The translations under genes were made by a program, and so were the position numbers. Below the pieces are notes generated by a model, which searched no databases, was not told where the DNA came from, and was given only the letters and a program-made list of their open reading frames with translations. Below, in pieces: positions 28,691 to 36,669 of a DNA stretch of 64,000 nt. Every line of letters begins with the position of its first letter. The first letter of the stretch is position 1. The stretch is from Deltaproteobacteria bacterium (GTDB lineage Bacteria; SAR324; JACQKK01), in the NCBI GenBank assembly GCA_029858505.1, contig JAOUEW010000002.1, positions 40,851 to 104,850 on the forward strand, written 5' to 3'.

Positions 28691-29818
28691 TTAATACCGG
28701 GTCAAGGCCGTCATGGGGGCATCCATGGAGTGGGGGGCCATCCAGAACACCTTGCCATGGTGGGCCATGGTTTCCCTGGCGGCGGCTTCGATCAGGTCTG
28801 TGTCGCCGGTGTGGGGTTCCGCATGGGGCTGAATGGTTCCCGTCGCCGGATCCATGGCCCCCCACAGGGTGGCGCCGCTGTCTACCAGCAGGCTTTCCAC
28901 CCGGCCCTGTTGGGCGGCCACCAGCACGCTGCGCCCGCCCCGTTTGATGCGCCCTTGGTTTCGCATGTGGCCCATGCGATGGAGGGTTGCTTCGGCCAGT
29001 TGGTCCATGTGGGCTTGGGCCATCCGGCGGCCTTTTTCCCAACGGGCCGCCGTGGTCATGGCTCGGGGATTTCCCAGAATGGCTTGGTCGCACAGGCCAG
29101 GATAGCGGTTGTGGCGCCGGTACATGGCGGTCAACTCTCGGGACCCGGCCAGCACCAAAGGCATTCCCATCCGGTCCAAGCGGGCCGTCACGGCTTTTTC
29201 CACCCGGTGGATGAAGAAGTCGATGGCCTTCACCGGGTTTTCTTCATGGGTGGCGTGGCCATGGAACAGGGTTCCCCCGGCTGCGGGCTGGTGCAGCATG
29301 TGCCGCTCGGTGGAGATGAACCGGCGGGTTTCTGCCAGGCTTTCCGGCATGTCGTCCACCAGCTCACGCTGAATGCCCGCCGCGTCGGCCAGATAAAACC
29401 CCACCCGATTGCGCGAGAGCGTCAACAGGGCGAAGGCGGGATACTCCTTCAGATAGGTCATCACTGGCCGCAGGTGAAAATGATTTTCCATCACCACTTC
29501 GGGCGGGGCCGCTTGGAACATCCAGAAGGCCTCCAACCCTCCGGGGGAGGCAAACAGGCAAACGCCCGGCCAAGGAGAGGATTCCTTCCGCAGGTCCGTC
29601 AACACGTTCTCGATTCGGGTGACCATGCGGCGGGCTTCCGCCGGGGTCATCCCCAGCAGGGCCAACCCACGGGTCATCCGGCGGAACAACTCCGCCAGTT
29701 TAAGCGGCGTCCAAGCGGGGTCTTGGCCGCCATTGGGGCTGTTCATATACAAAGACACGCAAGGCCCTCCTTCGCGCGCTTCCAACCTGGAAATATCACT
29801 GGATTCAATAGGTTTCAT
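28691..29818 (-). CDS. Bacterial archaeo-eukaryotic release factor-like (baeRF family 3-type) protein
   Basis: The 375-residue protein resembles the bacterial eRF1-related (baeRF) proteins. Its opening has the pattern GPCVSLYMN, followed by a helical domain, then FHLRPVMTYLKEYPAFALLTLSRNRVGFYLADAAG and a middle domain with KAIDFFIHRVEKAV ... PLVLAGSRELTAMYRRHNRYPGLC. The family shares the fold of peptide-release factors, but no GGQ is visible and the biological role is unproven, perhaps in ribosome or stress biology. ATG 29818 has AGGAG 7 nt upstream. It is divergent from mazG. Confidence 0.75.
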   Translation of the reverse strand: MKPIESSDISRLEAREGGPCVSLYMNSPNGGQDPAWTPLKLAELFRRMTRGLALLGMTPAEARRMVTRIENVLTDLRKESSPWPGVCLFASPGGLEAFWMFQAAPPEVVMENHFHLRPVMTYLKEYPAFALLTLSRNRVGFYLADAAGIQRELVDDMPESLAETRRFISTERHMLHQPAAGGTLFHGHATHEENPVKAIDFFIHRVEKAVTARLDRMGMPLVLAGSRELTAMYRRHNRYPGLCDQAILGNPRAMTTAARWEKGRRMAQAHMDQLAEATLHRMGHMRNQGRIKRGGRSVLVAAQQGRVESLLVDSGATLWGAMDPATGTIQPHAEPHTGDTDLIEAAARETMAHHGKVFWMAPHSMDAPMTALTRY

Positions 29819-29947
29819 GGCCATTCTCCTGGTTTGGTGAGAAGATAGGGAGACGGTTCCATGGCATCTGGGGGCCGGTTGATTCCGTTCGGTGCTTACC
29901 TTCCGGCCTACTTTTATCATAGCATAAATAGGCCGGAGGGGGTGCGG

Positions 29948-30844
29948 ATGTTCTGGGTTCCCCCCATTCTTTCTATCCTGAAAATGGCGATGACTCCCTT
30001 GGAAAAAGATTCCCTGGAGCAACTGTTGGAAATCATGGCCCGTTTGCGGGGCCCCCAGGGCTGCCCCTGGGACCGGGCGCAGACCCATCGCTCGTTGATC
30101 CCCTATTTGGTGGAGGAAACCTACGAGGTGGTGGAGGCCATTGAGCAGAGTGACGCCGCCGCTCTGAAAGAAGAACTGGGGGATTTGCTGTTGCAGGTGG
30201 TGTTTCACGCCCAGTTGGGGGCCGAGCGGGGGGTGTTCACGTTTCAAGAAATTGCCCAGGGGTTGAGCGAAAAGCTGGTGGAGCGGCACCCCCATGTGTT
30301 CGCCCGGCCCACGGCAGAAACAACCACCCAGGATGAGGCCTCGGCCCAGGCGCGGCATAAGGCTTGGCACGCCCGCAAGATGACCCGGCGGGTCTCTCAC
30401 ATGGACGGCATTCCCTCGGCACTGCCCGCCTTGCAGCGGGCCCACAAGGCGGGCAAGAACGCGGCCCAGTCGGGGTTCGACTGGCATGCCGGGGGAGACA
30501 TTTTGGATAAAATGGAGGAGGAGTTGGGGGAATTTCGCCGAGAGGTGGAAGCGTTGGAACGGGCGGCCCAGACGGGGGCCGATCGAGAGCGCCTGCAAGG
30601 GGCCATGGAAACGGAACTGGGAGACCTGCTGTTTGCCGCAACCCAACTGGCCCGCTGGTATAAAATTGAGCCGGAAGCCGCCCTGCGCAAAGCCACCGCC
30701 AAGTTCATGGCCCGCTTTCGGTGGATGGAGCAGGCATTGGCCCCAGGGCAGCCCGATCACCAAGAGGGCCGGACCTCTCAAGATTTGTCTCCCCAGGAAT
30801 GGGAAGCCCTGTGGGCCCGGTCCAAGCAAGACATTCCCGACTAA
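29948..30844 (+). CDS. mazG: Nucleoside triphosphate pyrophosphohydrolase MazG
   Basis: MazG hydrolyses NTPs and dNTPs to monophosphates, cleaning the pool of aberrant nucleotides. The sequence has two MazG domains, each with the ExxE...ExxD metal site: EETYEVVEAI ... EELGDLLLQVVFHAQ, and later EEELGEF ... ETELGDLLFAATQLARW. LRGPQGCPWDRAQTH and HPHVF are typical landmarks. I start at ATG 29948, which has GGAGGG 8 nt upstream; the usual family start lies near ATG 29984 or 29990. A Pro/Glu/Gln-rich tail follows. Its stop overlaps the convergent unknown gene by 4 nt. Confidence 0.93.
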   Translation: MFWVPPILSILKMAMTPLEKDSLEQLLEIMARLRGPQGCPWDRAQTHRSLIPYLVEETYEVVEAIEQSDAAALKEELGDLLLQVVFHAQLGAERGVFTFQEIAQGLSEKLVERHPHVFARPTAETTTQDEASAQARHKAWHARKMTRRVSHMDGIPSALPALQRAHKAGKNAAQSGFDWHAGGDILDKMEEELGEFRREVEALERAAQTGADRERLQGAMETELGDLLFAATQLARWYKIEPEAALRKATAKFMARFRWMEQALAPGQPDHQEGRTSQDLSPQEWEALWARSKQDIPD

Positions 30845-32790
30845 AGAGGCGGCTGGGATTCGGCTTCACCGTCCAGCAGGGCCATCAGCCGCCCCAGGCG
30901 TTGGGCTGGGGTTTCCCGCAGGGTGTAGCGCCCCTGCTGCATGCCTTCCCAGCAGCGCCGGTAGAACCCGATGGTGGCCTGCTGGGCCCCCATGGCGTTC
31001 ACCCGCAGCCGGGCCGCCCCCGCGTCTTCCAGCAGCCGCACCCCAAACCCTGGCGAAATCACCCGCCGCACCTGGTCCATCACCCGGAACCGAGCCTGAG
31101 ATACCAGGGCGGCCAGTTCTGGGTTGGGGGTGTCGTAGCACAACCGCTGCAGAGACAACCGGTCCATGCCGTACACCAGGTGGCTGACCGGCATCCAACG
31201 GTCCAGCAGCGCTTGGCGCTCTTGCCACACCCGCTCGGCCAGCAGGGCGGCCCCCTGGGCCATGGGCGAGTCCCAGCCAGAGGGCTCTAACCGGAGTTTC
31301 ACCAGGGCATGGGCCAGCCGTCCGTAAGCACCAGCCCCGGCATTGGCCACGGTATTAGACAAGGTATTAGACACGGTGCCGGGCTGTTGGGCAGGCTGTG
31401 CCGGTTTGCCCGGCAAGACCGCCTTCCAAGCCTGGGCCAGGGGGCTGCCAGGAATGGCTGGCCCCAACCGCTGGGCCAGCCATTCCAAGTCAGACTCCAG
31501 CACACCGTTTCCCATCAACAAACGAACCAGTTGGCGGGGGTCTCCCGGGCCGCCCAGGGCGGCCAGGGCCCGCCAAGCGGCGGGGTCGGCGGGGCTGGTG
31601 GGGGTTTTGCTGGGGCTCCAGGGGGCGGGCAAAGAATCGGGGCGGCCCCCTTTTTGTGCCGCATTCCACAGGGCGGCTCCCGCGGTCGGGGTTACGCCCA
31701 CCCACCACGCCAGGTCCCCATCGGCCAGGCGCACCCGCTGCCGCCACCAGCCCCCCCCTTTTAACCGGGGGGCCATGGCGCTTAACCCCTGGGGGGGAAT
31801 GGTTCGAACGGCCGTGACCCGCCAAGCCAACCGCCCGGCCCCCAGGGCCTCCCACAACTGGGCGGGTTCTTTCAGCAGGGCCCGGAAAAAATCCCCCAAA
31901 AACGCAGGCTGGGCCGATTTGCTCAGGCTTAAAATTCCCCGCAAGGATTCTGGCGGAACCACGAAAAACAGATCCTGGTTTTCCTCCAGCGACAACCGCG
32001 CCACCCCCACCTGTTGGGCCTGGGCGGTGTCTTGGGTCACGGCGGCCTCCTGGGCGGGCTCCAAGGAGAACGCCGCTGGCTGCCGAAACACCTTGTTGGC
32101 CAGGGTGCCGCCGTTCAGGGCCAAAAACGATTGCAGCCACCAAGTCGTCTGGGGAAGGTCTGGGCTGGGAAGGGCGCTGGGGGTTGCGCTGGGCGGGGGG
32201 GGATAGGCGGCGGGGGCCCACTGGGGCTGGCAGAGGTATTGGCCCTGCACCACGGCATGAAAGGCCCGCTGCACCGGCTGAGCCTGGGTGCGCTCTTCCA
32301 CCAGGGTCACGCCCCGTTCTCCCACCAGCAACCCCACCTGGAAGGGCACCAGCCCTGGCCCGCCAAAGCGGCCCACCGCCAGGGTAACATGGGCGTCATC
32401 GCCCAAGTGGCGGGGCAGCACCCCTGGGGCCGGGCGGGTGAAGGCCAGAGCGGTGAGTTGAGCCCGAGCGCGGGTGACGTAACTCCAGGGTTCCATGGCG
32501 GCCGCGGCGGCCTGTTCCATTAGCCGCTGGGGAGAAACCTTTGGGGCTAGCCTGCCCAGGGCCTGGGGGCCGCCTTTGAACAACACATACAGATAGGGCG
32601 GATCGGGGGGAACGGTTTGGCGGGGGAGGAGCAGGGTGTCGAGCCCGGCTTGGTGCAGTTTCAGCAGATTGGTGCCGTGGAGTTCCACGGTTTCCAACGC
32701 CACTTTTCGGCCAGTGGAAGAACCCAGGGCCGTGCCCATGGCTGTGAACAGGGTTTGGGCAAAGAAGCCGAAGTAGGTGTTGATCTTCAT
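30841..32790 (-). CDS. Unknown 649-residue protein with FliG C-terminal-domain-like end
   Basis: I do not recognise the whole protein. The last about 95 residues (532-625) follow the FliG-C pattern: a Met-Asp-Arg ... Gln-Arg-Leu helix (MDRLSLQRLCYDT), then PELAALVSQA, a helix ending VRRVISP where FliG has MSxRA, RLLEDAG, and NAMGAQQATIGFYRRCWEGMQ, like FliG's EEAQxxI...RRLEExG. The N-terminal 180 residues are compact, possibly CheX/CheC-like (weak). A Pro/Ala/Gln-rich middle links the parts. No flagellar genes are in the window. It follows the 565-residue gene by 18 nt and is probably cotranscribed with it. Its stop overlaps mazG by 4 nt. Confidence 0.6.
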   Translation of the reverse strand: MKINTYFGFFAQTLFTAMGTALGSSTGRKVALETVELHGTNLLKLHQAGLDTLLLPRQTVPPDPPYLYVLFKGGPQALGRLAPKVSPQRLMEQAAAAAMEPWSYVTRARAQLTALAFTRPAPGVLPRHLGDDAHVTLAVGRFGGPGLVPFQVGLLVGERGVTLVEERTQAQPVQRAFHAVVQGQYLCQPQWAPAAYPPPPSATPSALPSPDLPQTTWWLQSFLALNGGTLANKVFRQPAAFSLEPAQEAAVTQDTAQAQQVGVARLSLEENQDLFFVVPPESLRGILSLSKSAQPAFLGDFFRALLKEPAQLWEALGAGRLAWRVTAVRTIPPQGLSAMAPRLKGGGWWRQRVRLADGDLAWWVGVTPTAGAALWNAAQKGGRPDSLPAPWSPSKTPTSPADPAAWRALAALGGPGDPRQLVRLLMGNGVLESDLEWLAQRLGPAIPGSPLAQAWKAVLPGKPAQPAQQPGTVSNTLSNTVANAGAGAYGRLAHALVKLRLEPSGWDSPMAQGAALLAERVWQERQALLDRWMPVSHLVYGMDRLSLQRLCYDTPNPELAALVSQARFRVMDQVRRVISPGFGVRLLEDAGAARLRVNAMGAQQATIGFYRRCWEGMQQGRYTLRETPAQRLGRLMALLDGEAESQPPL

Positions 32791-32808
32791 GCCCCGGCCC
32801 CCGGCCGA

Positions 32809-34506
32809 TTATCGTTTGTCTTTTTGTTTGATGTGAGAGAGCAGGTCCAGAACCTTCCGCACCACTCCCCCGGTTTGGAAGGAATATTCCCGCAGGGTGT
32901 GGCCCCCCGCCACCCGGTCTCCCACCGCCTCGCCAAAGCCGTCTTCTGGCTGAGAGGCGGCGAACACAAAGTAAGGCGTCAGGTCGTAGGATTCCTTCGA
33001 CTGATAGCCCATTCCCCGTGGCTTGGTTTTGGCCTCGGCCCCCAACACCACCAGATAGTACACCGGACCCTTGGGGGTGTCATGGATGATCAGGTAAGGC
33101 AGGGTCCACTCGTGCTTGGGGGTGCGCCGCCGCACCTGGGCGGTTTCGGGAGAGTTTTCCAAAGTTTGGGTCACGTAATCCCGGAAGTTTCCGTAGGATT
33201 CTCCCATGCGAACCCGCAGAATGTTGAGCCCAGAGGTAAAGGCCGAGGTGTTGTTGGTGAAAAACGGATTGGCGATTTGTTCGTGGGTTAACAGCACCAC
33301 CCGCCATTCCTTGGGCTTTTCTCCGGGGGCGGCAGCCCCCACCGGGGCCACCGGAGCCGATGGTTTGGGGGCCGGGGCAACGGCAGCCTGAGGCTGCTGG
33401 CGAATGCTCTTCACCGTTTGGACCACTTGTTCCTTCAACCGCCCGAACAAACCATAGGTTTGGCTTTCCGCTTCGACCTCTAGTTTTTCTCCCTGGGGCA
33501 GTTCTTCGTTCACCTGGGCCACCAAGTCGTTGAATTGGGGGGCGGCCAATTCCATCAACAGCTCCCCTTCTTTTTCGGGGTTTTCCACAATGTGGGCCAA
33601 CAGGCTTTTGTTGCGGATGATATACCGGGCGTAATGGGAATATTTCTGGGGGTTGTTTTTCAACCCCCGGGTCATCCAGTGAATCAAAAATTCTTTTTTC
33701 AGCAGTTGAAAGTTCAAAAAGTTGTAGCGGAAATCCCGTTCCTCTTCCCCCATCTTGGCCCGAAACCCTTCTTTGAAATAAATCAAAAAGAAGAACCGGC
33801 GGTAGTCATATTTTTTCAACACGTGGGGATAGGCATACAGCACCCCGTCCTTGCGGCGCTTGGCCACGCTTTCTACCGTTAAATGATCGGGAGACAGATT
33901 GGAGATCAGTTCGTGGCGGTGATGGGGGGGGAGAATCTGGGTGAACAACAGGTTCAGCACGCCTTCCAGCGAAGTCAGAATTTTCTCTTGCTCGGCCTTG
34001 GAAAACCGAGAGGGGAATTCACGGTCTTTCTCGGTAAGGCTGCGCCGCAGGGTGGAAATCACATCCAAGGTTTTCTTGGCTTTGTACAGGTCGTGCAGAA
34101 TATACACTTCCCGCTCGTAGGGGTCTCGCTCCACCACCTCCAGTTGGTTGCCGTTGATGACATCCACTTGGCAAAAATGCAGCAGAAAATCCCGAATGCC
34201 CCCATCGGTATCGAAGGGCACCATCAGGTTTAAGAAGACGGCTTGGTTGATGGGGGGCAGACCCGAAACCCAATCCAGCCGGGGGAGAATCAGCCCATGG
34301 AGCAGTTGGCGAATTTGCCCTGCCTCCCAGCGGGCCTGGGAGCCAGCCCCTTGGCCCTCGGCATATTCTTTTTCTTTCACCGCCCAGTAACGGTCCAACT
34401 CCTCAATCTCCTGCCGGCGGCGGGAGATGACTTCTCCTGGATTTTCAACCGTTTGGACGCTTTGGATGGCTGGGCTCATGGCCATGATTGGATCAGATGG
34501 ATTCAT
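32809..34506 (-). CDS. Unknown 565-residue two-domain protein
   Basis: No family is recognised. Residues about 25-365 are mostly helical and charged with aromatic clusters (YDYRRFFFLIYF, HYARYIIRNKSLL). A Pro/Ala linker at about 370-399 (APAPKPSAPVAPVGAAAP) separates a C-terminal domain of about 165 residues with beta-strand character (WRVVLLTHEQIANPFF, LPYLIIHDTPKGPVYYLVV). There is no signal peptide or membrane segment, so it is probably cytoplasmic. ATG 34506 is preceded by GGGGG; an in-frame GTG at 34524 is also possible. It is upstream of the FliG-C-like gene and likely forms an operon with it. Confidence 0.7.
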   Translation of the reverse strand: MNPSDPIMAMSPAIQSVQTVENPGEVISRRRQEIEELDRYWAVKEKEYAEGQGAGSQARWEAGQIRQLLHGLILPRLDWVSGLPPINQAVFLNLMVPFDTDGGIRDFLLHFCQVDVINGNQLEVVERDPYEREVYILHDLYKAKKTLDVISTLRRSLTEKDREFPSRFSKAEQEKILTSLEGVLNLLFTQILPPHHRHELISNLSPDHLTVESVAKRRKDGVLYAYPHVLKKYDYRRFFFLIYFKEGFRAKMGEEERDFRYNFLNFQLLKKEFLIHWMTRGLKNNPQKYSHYARYIIRNKSLLAHIVENPEKEGELLMELAAPQFNDLVAQVNEELPQGEKLEVEAESQTYGLFGRLKEQVVQTVKSIRQQPQAAVAPAPKPSAPVAPVGAAAPGEKPKEWRVVLLTHEQIANPFFTNNTSAFTSGLNILRVRMGESYGNFRDYVTQTLENSPETAQVRRRTPKHEWTLPYLIIHDTPKGPVYYLVVLGAEAKTKPRGMGYQSKESYDLTPYFVFAASQPEDGFGEAVGDRVAGGHTLREYSFQTGGVVRKVLDLLSHIKQKDKR

Positions 34507-34657
34507 CCCCCGTACAGAACGCACATTAGTCTACCCTTTTTATGAAGACGTTTGCCACCCCAAGATCAAGTGCCGGGAGAAAAAACGTCTAGGACAACGG
34601 CTAAAGGGGGGGTGATCGGTGTCGTATCTTCATTTTTTCATCTTAATTCCTTCAAAA

Positions 34658-34686
34658 TTGAATGGTAGGATTTAGTAGAGTATAAA
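34658..34686 (+). promoter_or_regulatory. Candidate sigma-70-type promoter for the 58-residue gene
   Basis: TTGAAT (34658-34663) and TATAAA (34681-34686) are separated by exactly 17 bp, a good match to the -35/-10 pattern. It lies 42 bp before the start codon of the small downstream gene. Confidence 0.5.
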
Positions 34687-34728
34687 CGATCTATTTATGA
34701 AATCCTCTCGGGGGGGCGGATAACCACC

Positions 34729-34905
34729 ATGAATCAAACCGATATTCAAACGTTGCTCAACGATGCCGGAGACCAACTCCAACAGGCCATCCGCTCCCGC
34801 TTTCCAGGTCAAAATCCCCCCGCCGCCATTCAAATGGTTTACGAAAACCTCTGCTTGGATATTTCCCTGCTGAAGGGCCTGTTAGAGGAAAAGGATCACT
34901 CGTAG
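34729..34905 (+). CDS. Small 58-residue protein, divergent from the FliG-C-like operon
   Basis: ATG 34729 opens a 58-codon frame to TAG 34905. The product starts MNQTDIQTLLNDAGDQLQ and ends LKGLLEEKDHS; it looks like two amphipathic helices around a short FPGQNPPAA loop. Good codon use, a preceding G-rich site and an upstream promoter-like element suggest it is real. No family is recognised. Its divergent placement beside two large unknown genes may point to a shared regulatory region. Confidence 0.6.
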   Translation: MNQTDIQTLLNDAGDQLQQAIRSRFPGQNPPAAIQMVYENLCLDISLLKGLLEEKDHS

Positions 34906-35255
34906 GGACTTTCATCCCAGCCTTTCATCCCTTGGGCTTCCTTCTCTTTCCTATTCCTATTTTCCTACCCTTCTTCCTTGTCTCCGTCCAACACGCCATC
35001 TGTCCGTACTGTCCATCCGCGACGGCATAACCCGGGGTTTTGTCGTGAAAAGAGGGAATGGGGATGGGAAAAAAGTTATGCAGAGGTTTCTATCCTTCTA
35101 TCCCTTCCGTTTGGCTGTGGAAGTTTGCAGCATGAGTAGGCTTATCTTATTGCCTGAAGGGCTCTGTCTTGGCCTCTCCGCGGCCCTATGGTAACGTGGG
35201 TTGGCTCACTTATTCTTATCCTCAGGCACAACATCCCCCCCACCCGTTGCTCACC
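34906..35255. other. Intergenic gap: pyrimidine-rich tract and a deleted MITE-like copy
   Basis: Bases about 34910-34985 are largely C and T on the plus strand. Bases 35022-35087 hold an internally deleted MITE-like element (listed separately). The remainder up to the lamin-tail-like gene shows no convincing gene or terminator. Confidence 0.6.
35022..35087. mobile_element. MITE-like element, internally deleted copy (about 66 bp)
   Basis: The left part (GCATAACCCGGGG ... GTGAAAAGAGGGAATGGGG) and right part (GATGGGAAAA...TTATGCAGAGGT) match the two ends of the reverse complement of the element at 28324-28503. The GCGGGGCCAA hairpin core between them is absent. Only the right end keeps the full ACCTCTGCATAA terminus. 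Confidence 0.72.
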
Positions 35256-35786
35256 ATGGCCCCCTTCGTTCAATCCCTCTGGTGTTTGCAGGCCCCAGGC
35301 TTTCTGGCCTGGCGGTGGGTGAGGCGTGGGGTGCCAGGGGCCGTTGTGGCCGTGCTCTTGGTTTTGGCGGGGGGCGCTGGATGCGATACCTCGGCCACCA
35401 CCAAGAGTTACAATTACAACAATCCCGTGGACCCCACGGCGCCTCCCACCACCATTCCCGCCGGAACGGTGGTGGTGTCCTACGTGGATGTGGCGAACAA
35501 AGTAGTGATCCTGGTGAATCGAAGCACCACCACGGCCTATACCCTCACCAGTTGGACTCTTTCCTCCAGCACCACCCCCGCCACCTACACCTTTGGCGCG
35601 GTCACCCTGTCCGCCGGGAGTTTCCTGCGGATTCACACGGCGGCGGGAACCAATACCTTGGTGGATTTGTATGGCAGCAACATCACCTGGGGCACCAGTG
35701 ACATCGCCACCCTGAAAGACAACACCACCGCCACGGTGAACACCTGCACCTACGCCGCCACGGCCCCCGGCTTGTGCCCGTTTTAA
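35256..35786 (+). CDS. Secreted lamin-tail-domain-like protein
   Basis: The last about 105 residues follow the lamin-tail (LTD) pattern: VVVSYVDVANKVVILVNRS, LTSWTLSS, ATYTFGAVTLSAGSFLRIHT, GTNTLVDLYGSNITWG and DIATLKDN. This Ig-like beta fold occurs in secreted bacterial proteins. An N-terminal hydrophobic segment (GAVVAVLLVLAGGAGC) looks like a signal peptide, possibly lipoprotein-type, though the residues before Cys are not an ideal lipobox. The start is uncertain: ATG 35256 lacks a ribosome site, and GTG 35319 would leave a compact signal peptide. No neighbour suggests a role. Confidence 0.7.
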   Translation: MAPFVQSLWCLQAPGFLAWRWVRRGVPGAVVAVLLVLAGGAGCDTSATTKSYNYNNPVDPTAPPTTIPAGTVVVSYVDVANKVVILVNRSTTTAYTLTSWTLSSSTTPATYTFGAVTLSAGSFLRIHTAAGTNTLVDLYGSNITWGTSDIATLKDNTTATVNTCTYAATAPGLCPF

Positions 35787-35902
35787 TGGAAGTATGCTAG
35801 GTATTCTGAGGGAACTGATCTGCCTCTCAAAACCAATGGCTTCCCCACTATGTGCCTAAAACGACCGCACGCGAACATTGTTCACCGGATTCAGGTGTTG
35901 CG

Positions 35903-36223
35903 ATGAAATCTCTCCTACCGGGTTTGCTGGGTCTCCTTTTGAGCGCGGGCCAGGGGCATGTCCACCGCCACGGGGAATTTTCCCTATTGGGTTTGCTGGC
36001 TGTCTTGGCCATACCTATCGTTATCTTGCTGGCGGTGGCGGTATTCTCGCGGAAGCACAGGGACGGGAGTTTAGCGGTGGTTTATCTGCTCGTTTTATCT
36101 TTCGTTACCCTTGGGCCCGTCTTCATATTTCCCAAGTATGGTTGGCTGATACTGCTGGGCGAGCTCGCAGCGATGGGTGTTTTGGACTCTATTCTTAATA
36201 GAAAGGGAAGGAGCAACCGATGA
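35903..36223 (+). CDS. Small membrane protein of unknown function
   Basis: The 106-residue product begins with a signal-like hydrophobic segment (MKSLLPGLLGLLLSAGQG), then a His-rich turn (HVHRHGE) and hydrophobic helices LLGLLAVLAIPIVILLAVAVF, VYLLVLSFVTLGPVFIF and WLILLGELAAMGVL. It ends basic (RKGRSNR). ATG 35903 has AGGTG upstream. Its stop overlaps the HicB-like start by 4 nt, so the two are translationally coupled. I do not recognise the family. Confidence 0.7.
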   Translation: MKSLLPGLLGLLLSAGQGHVHRHGEFSLLGLLAVLAIPIVILLAVAVFSRKHRDGSLAVVYLLVLSFVTLGPVFIFPKYGWLILLGELAAMGVLDSILNRKGRSNR

Positions 36224-36492
36224 AATATCCATTCTTGGTTGAAAAAACCCCTGGGGGTTATTGCGGGTACTATCCAGACCTGCCTGGGTGCACCAGCGCT
36301 GGAAGCACGTTGGAAGAATTGGCGCAGAACGCCCGCGAGGCCCAGGCGCTGTGGCTAGGCCACGCTCGCGAATGCGGAGAGGAAATCCCCCCCGCCACCG
36401 AAGCCGTGGGCATGATTTTGGTGGGGGAAGATGAAAATCAGGTGGATATTCTGGCGGTTGGCGCCCGGGTGTCTACCCGGAAGGCTGGATGA
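36220..36492 (+). CDS. HicB-like antitoxin-type protein (orphan)
   Basis: The 90-residue protein has the HicB core: a strand YPFLVEKTPGGYCGYYPDLPGC, the TSAGSTLEELAQNAREA helix start and a second helix with ALWLGHA. In HicAB pairs this partial RNase-H-like fold binds the HicA mRNA interferase. It lacks a C-terminal DNA-binding domain. No HicA lies on either side; the upstream partner is a small membrane protein overlapping by 4 nt. AAGGGAAGGAG precedes the start. It may be a solitary HicB, many of which are not toxin partners. Confidence 0.8.
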   Translation: MKYPFLVEKTPGGYCGYYPDLPGCTSAGSTLEELAQNAREAQALWLGHARECGEEIPPATEAVGMILVGEDENQVDILAVGARVSTRKAG

Positions 36493-36519
36493 AAGTCTGG
36501 ATGAGCCGGGCTCTTCATT

Positions 36520-36625
36520 TTTCTCGCACGTTTCCCTGCTTCCCTGCTTCCCTGCTCCTCCCTCCCTCTTTCTCCCCTTTCCCCTGTTCCTGTCCCCGCT
36601 CTTTTCCCCTCCCCAGTTTTTCATG
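36520..36625. other. Pyrimidine-rich tract with short direct repeats
   Basis: Roughly 100 bases before ilvD are almost all C and T on the plus strand, including three copies of CTTCCCTG. No gene or terminator is visible. It is one of several similar tracts in this window. Confidence 0.6.
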
Positions 36626-36669
36626 TATGCTGACCAGACACCTGTTTTCCACCAGCCAGGAAGGATTCC

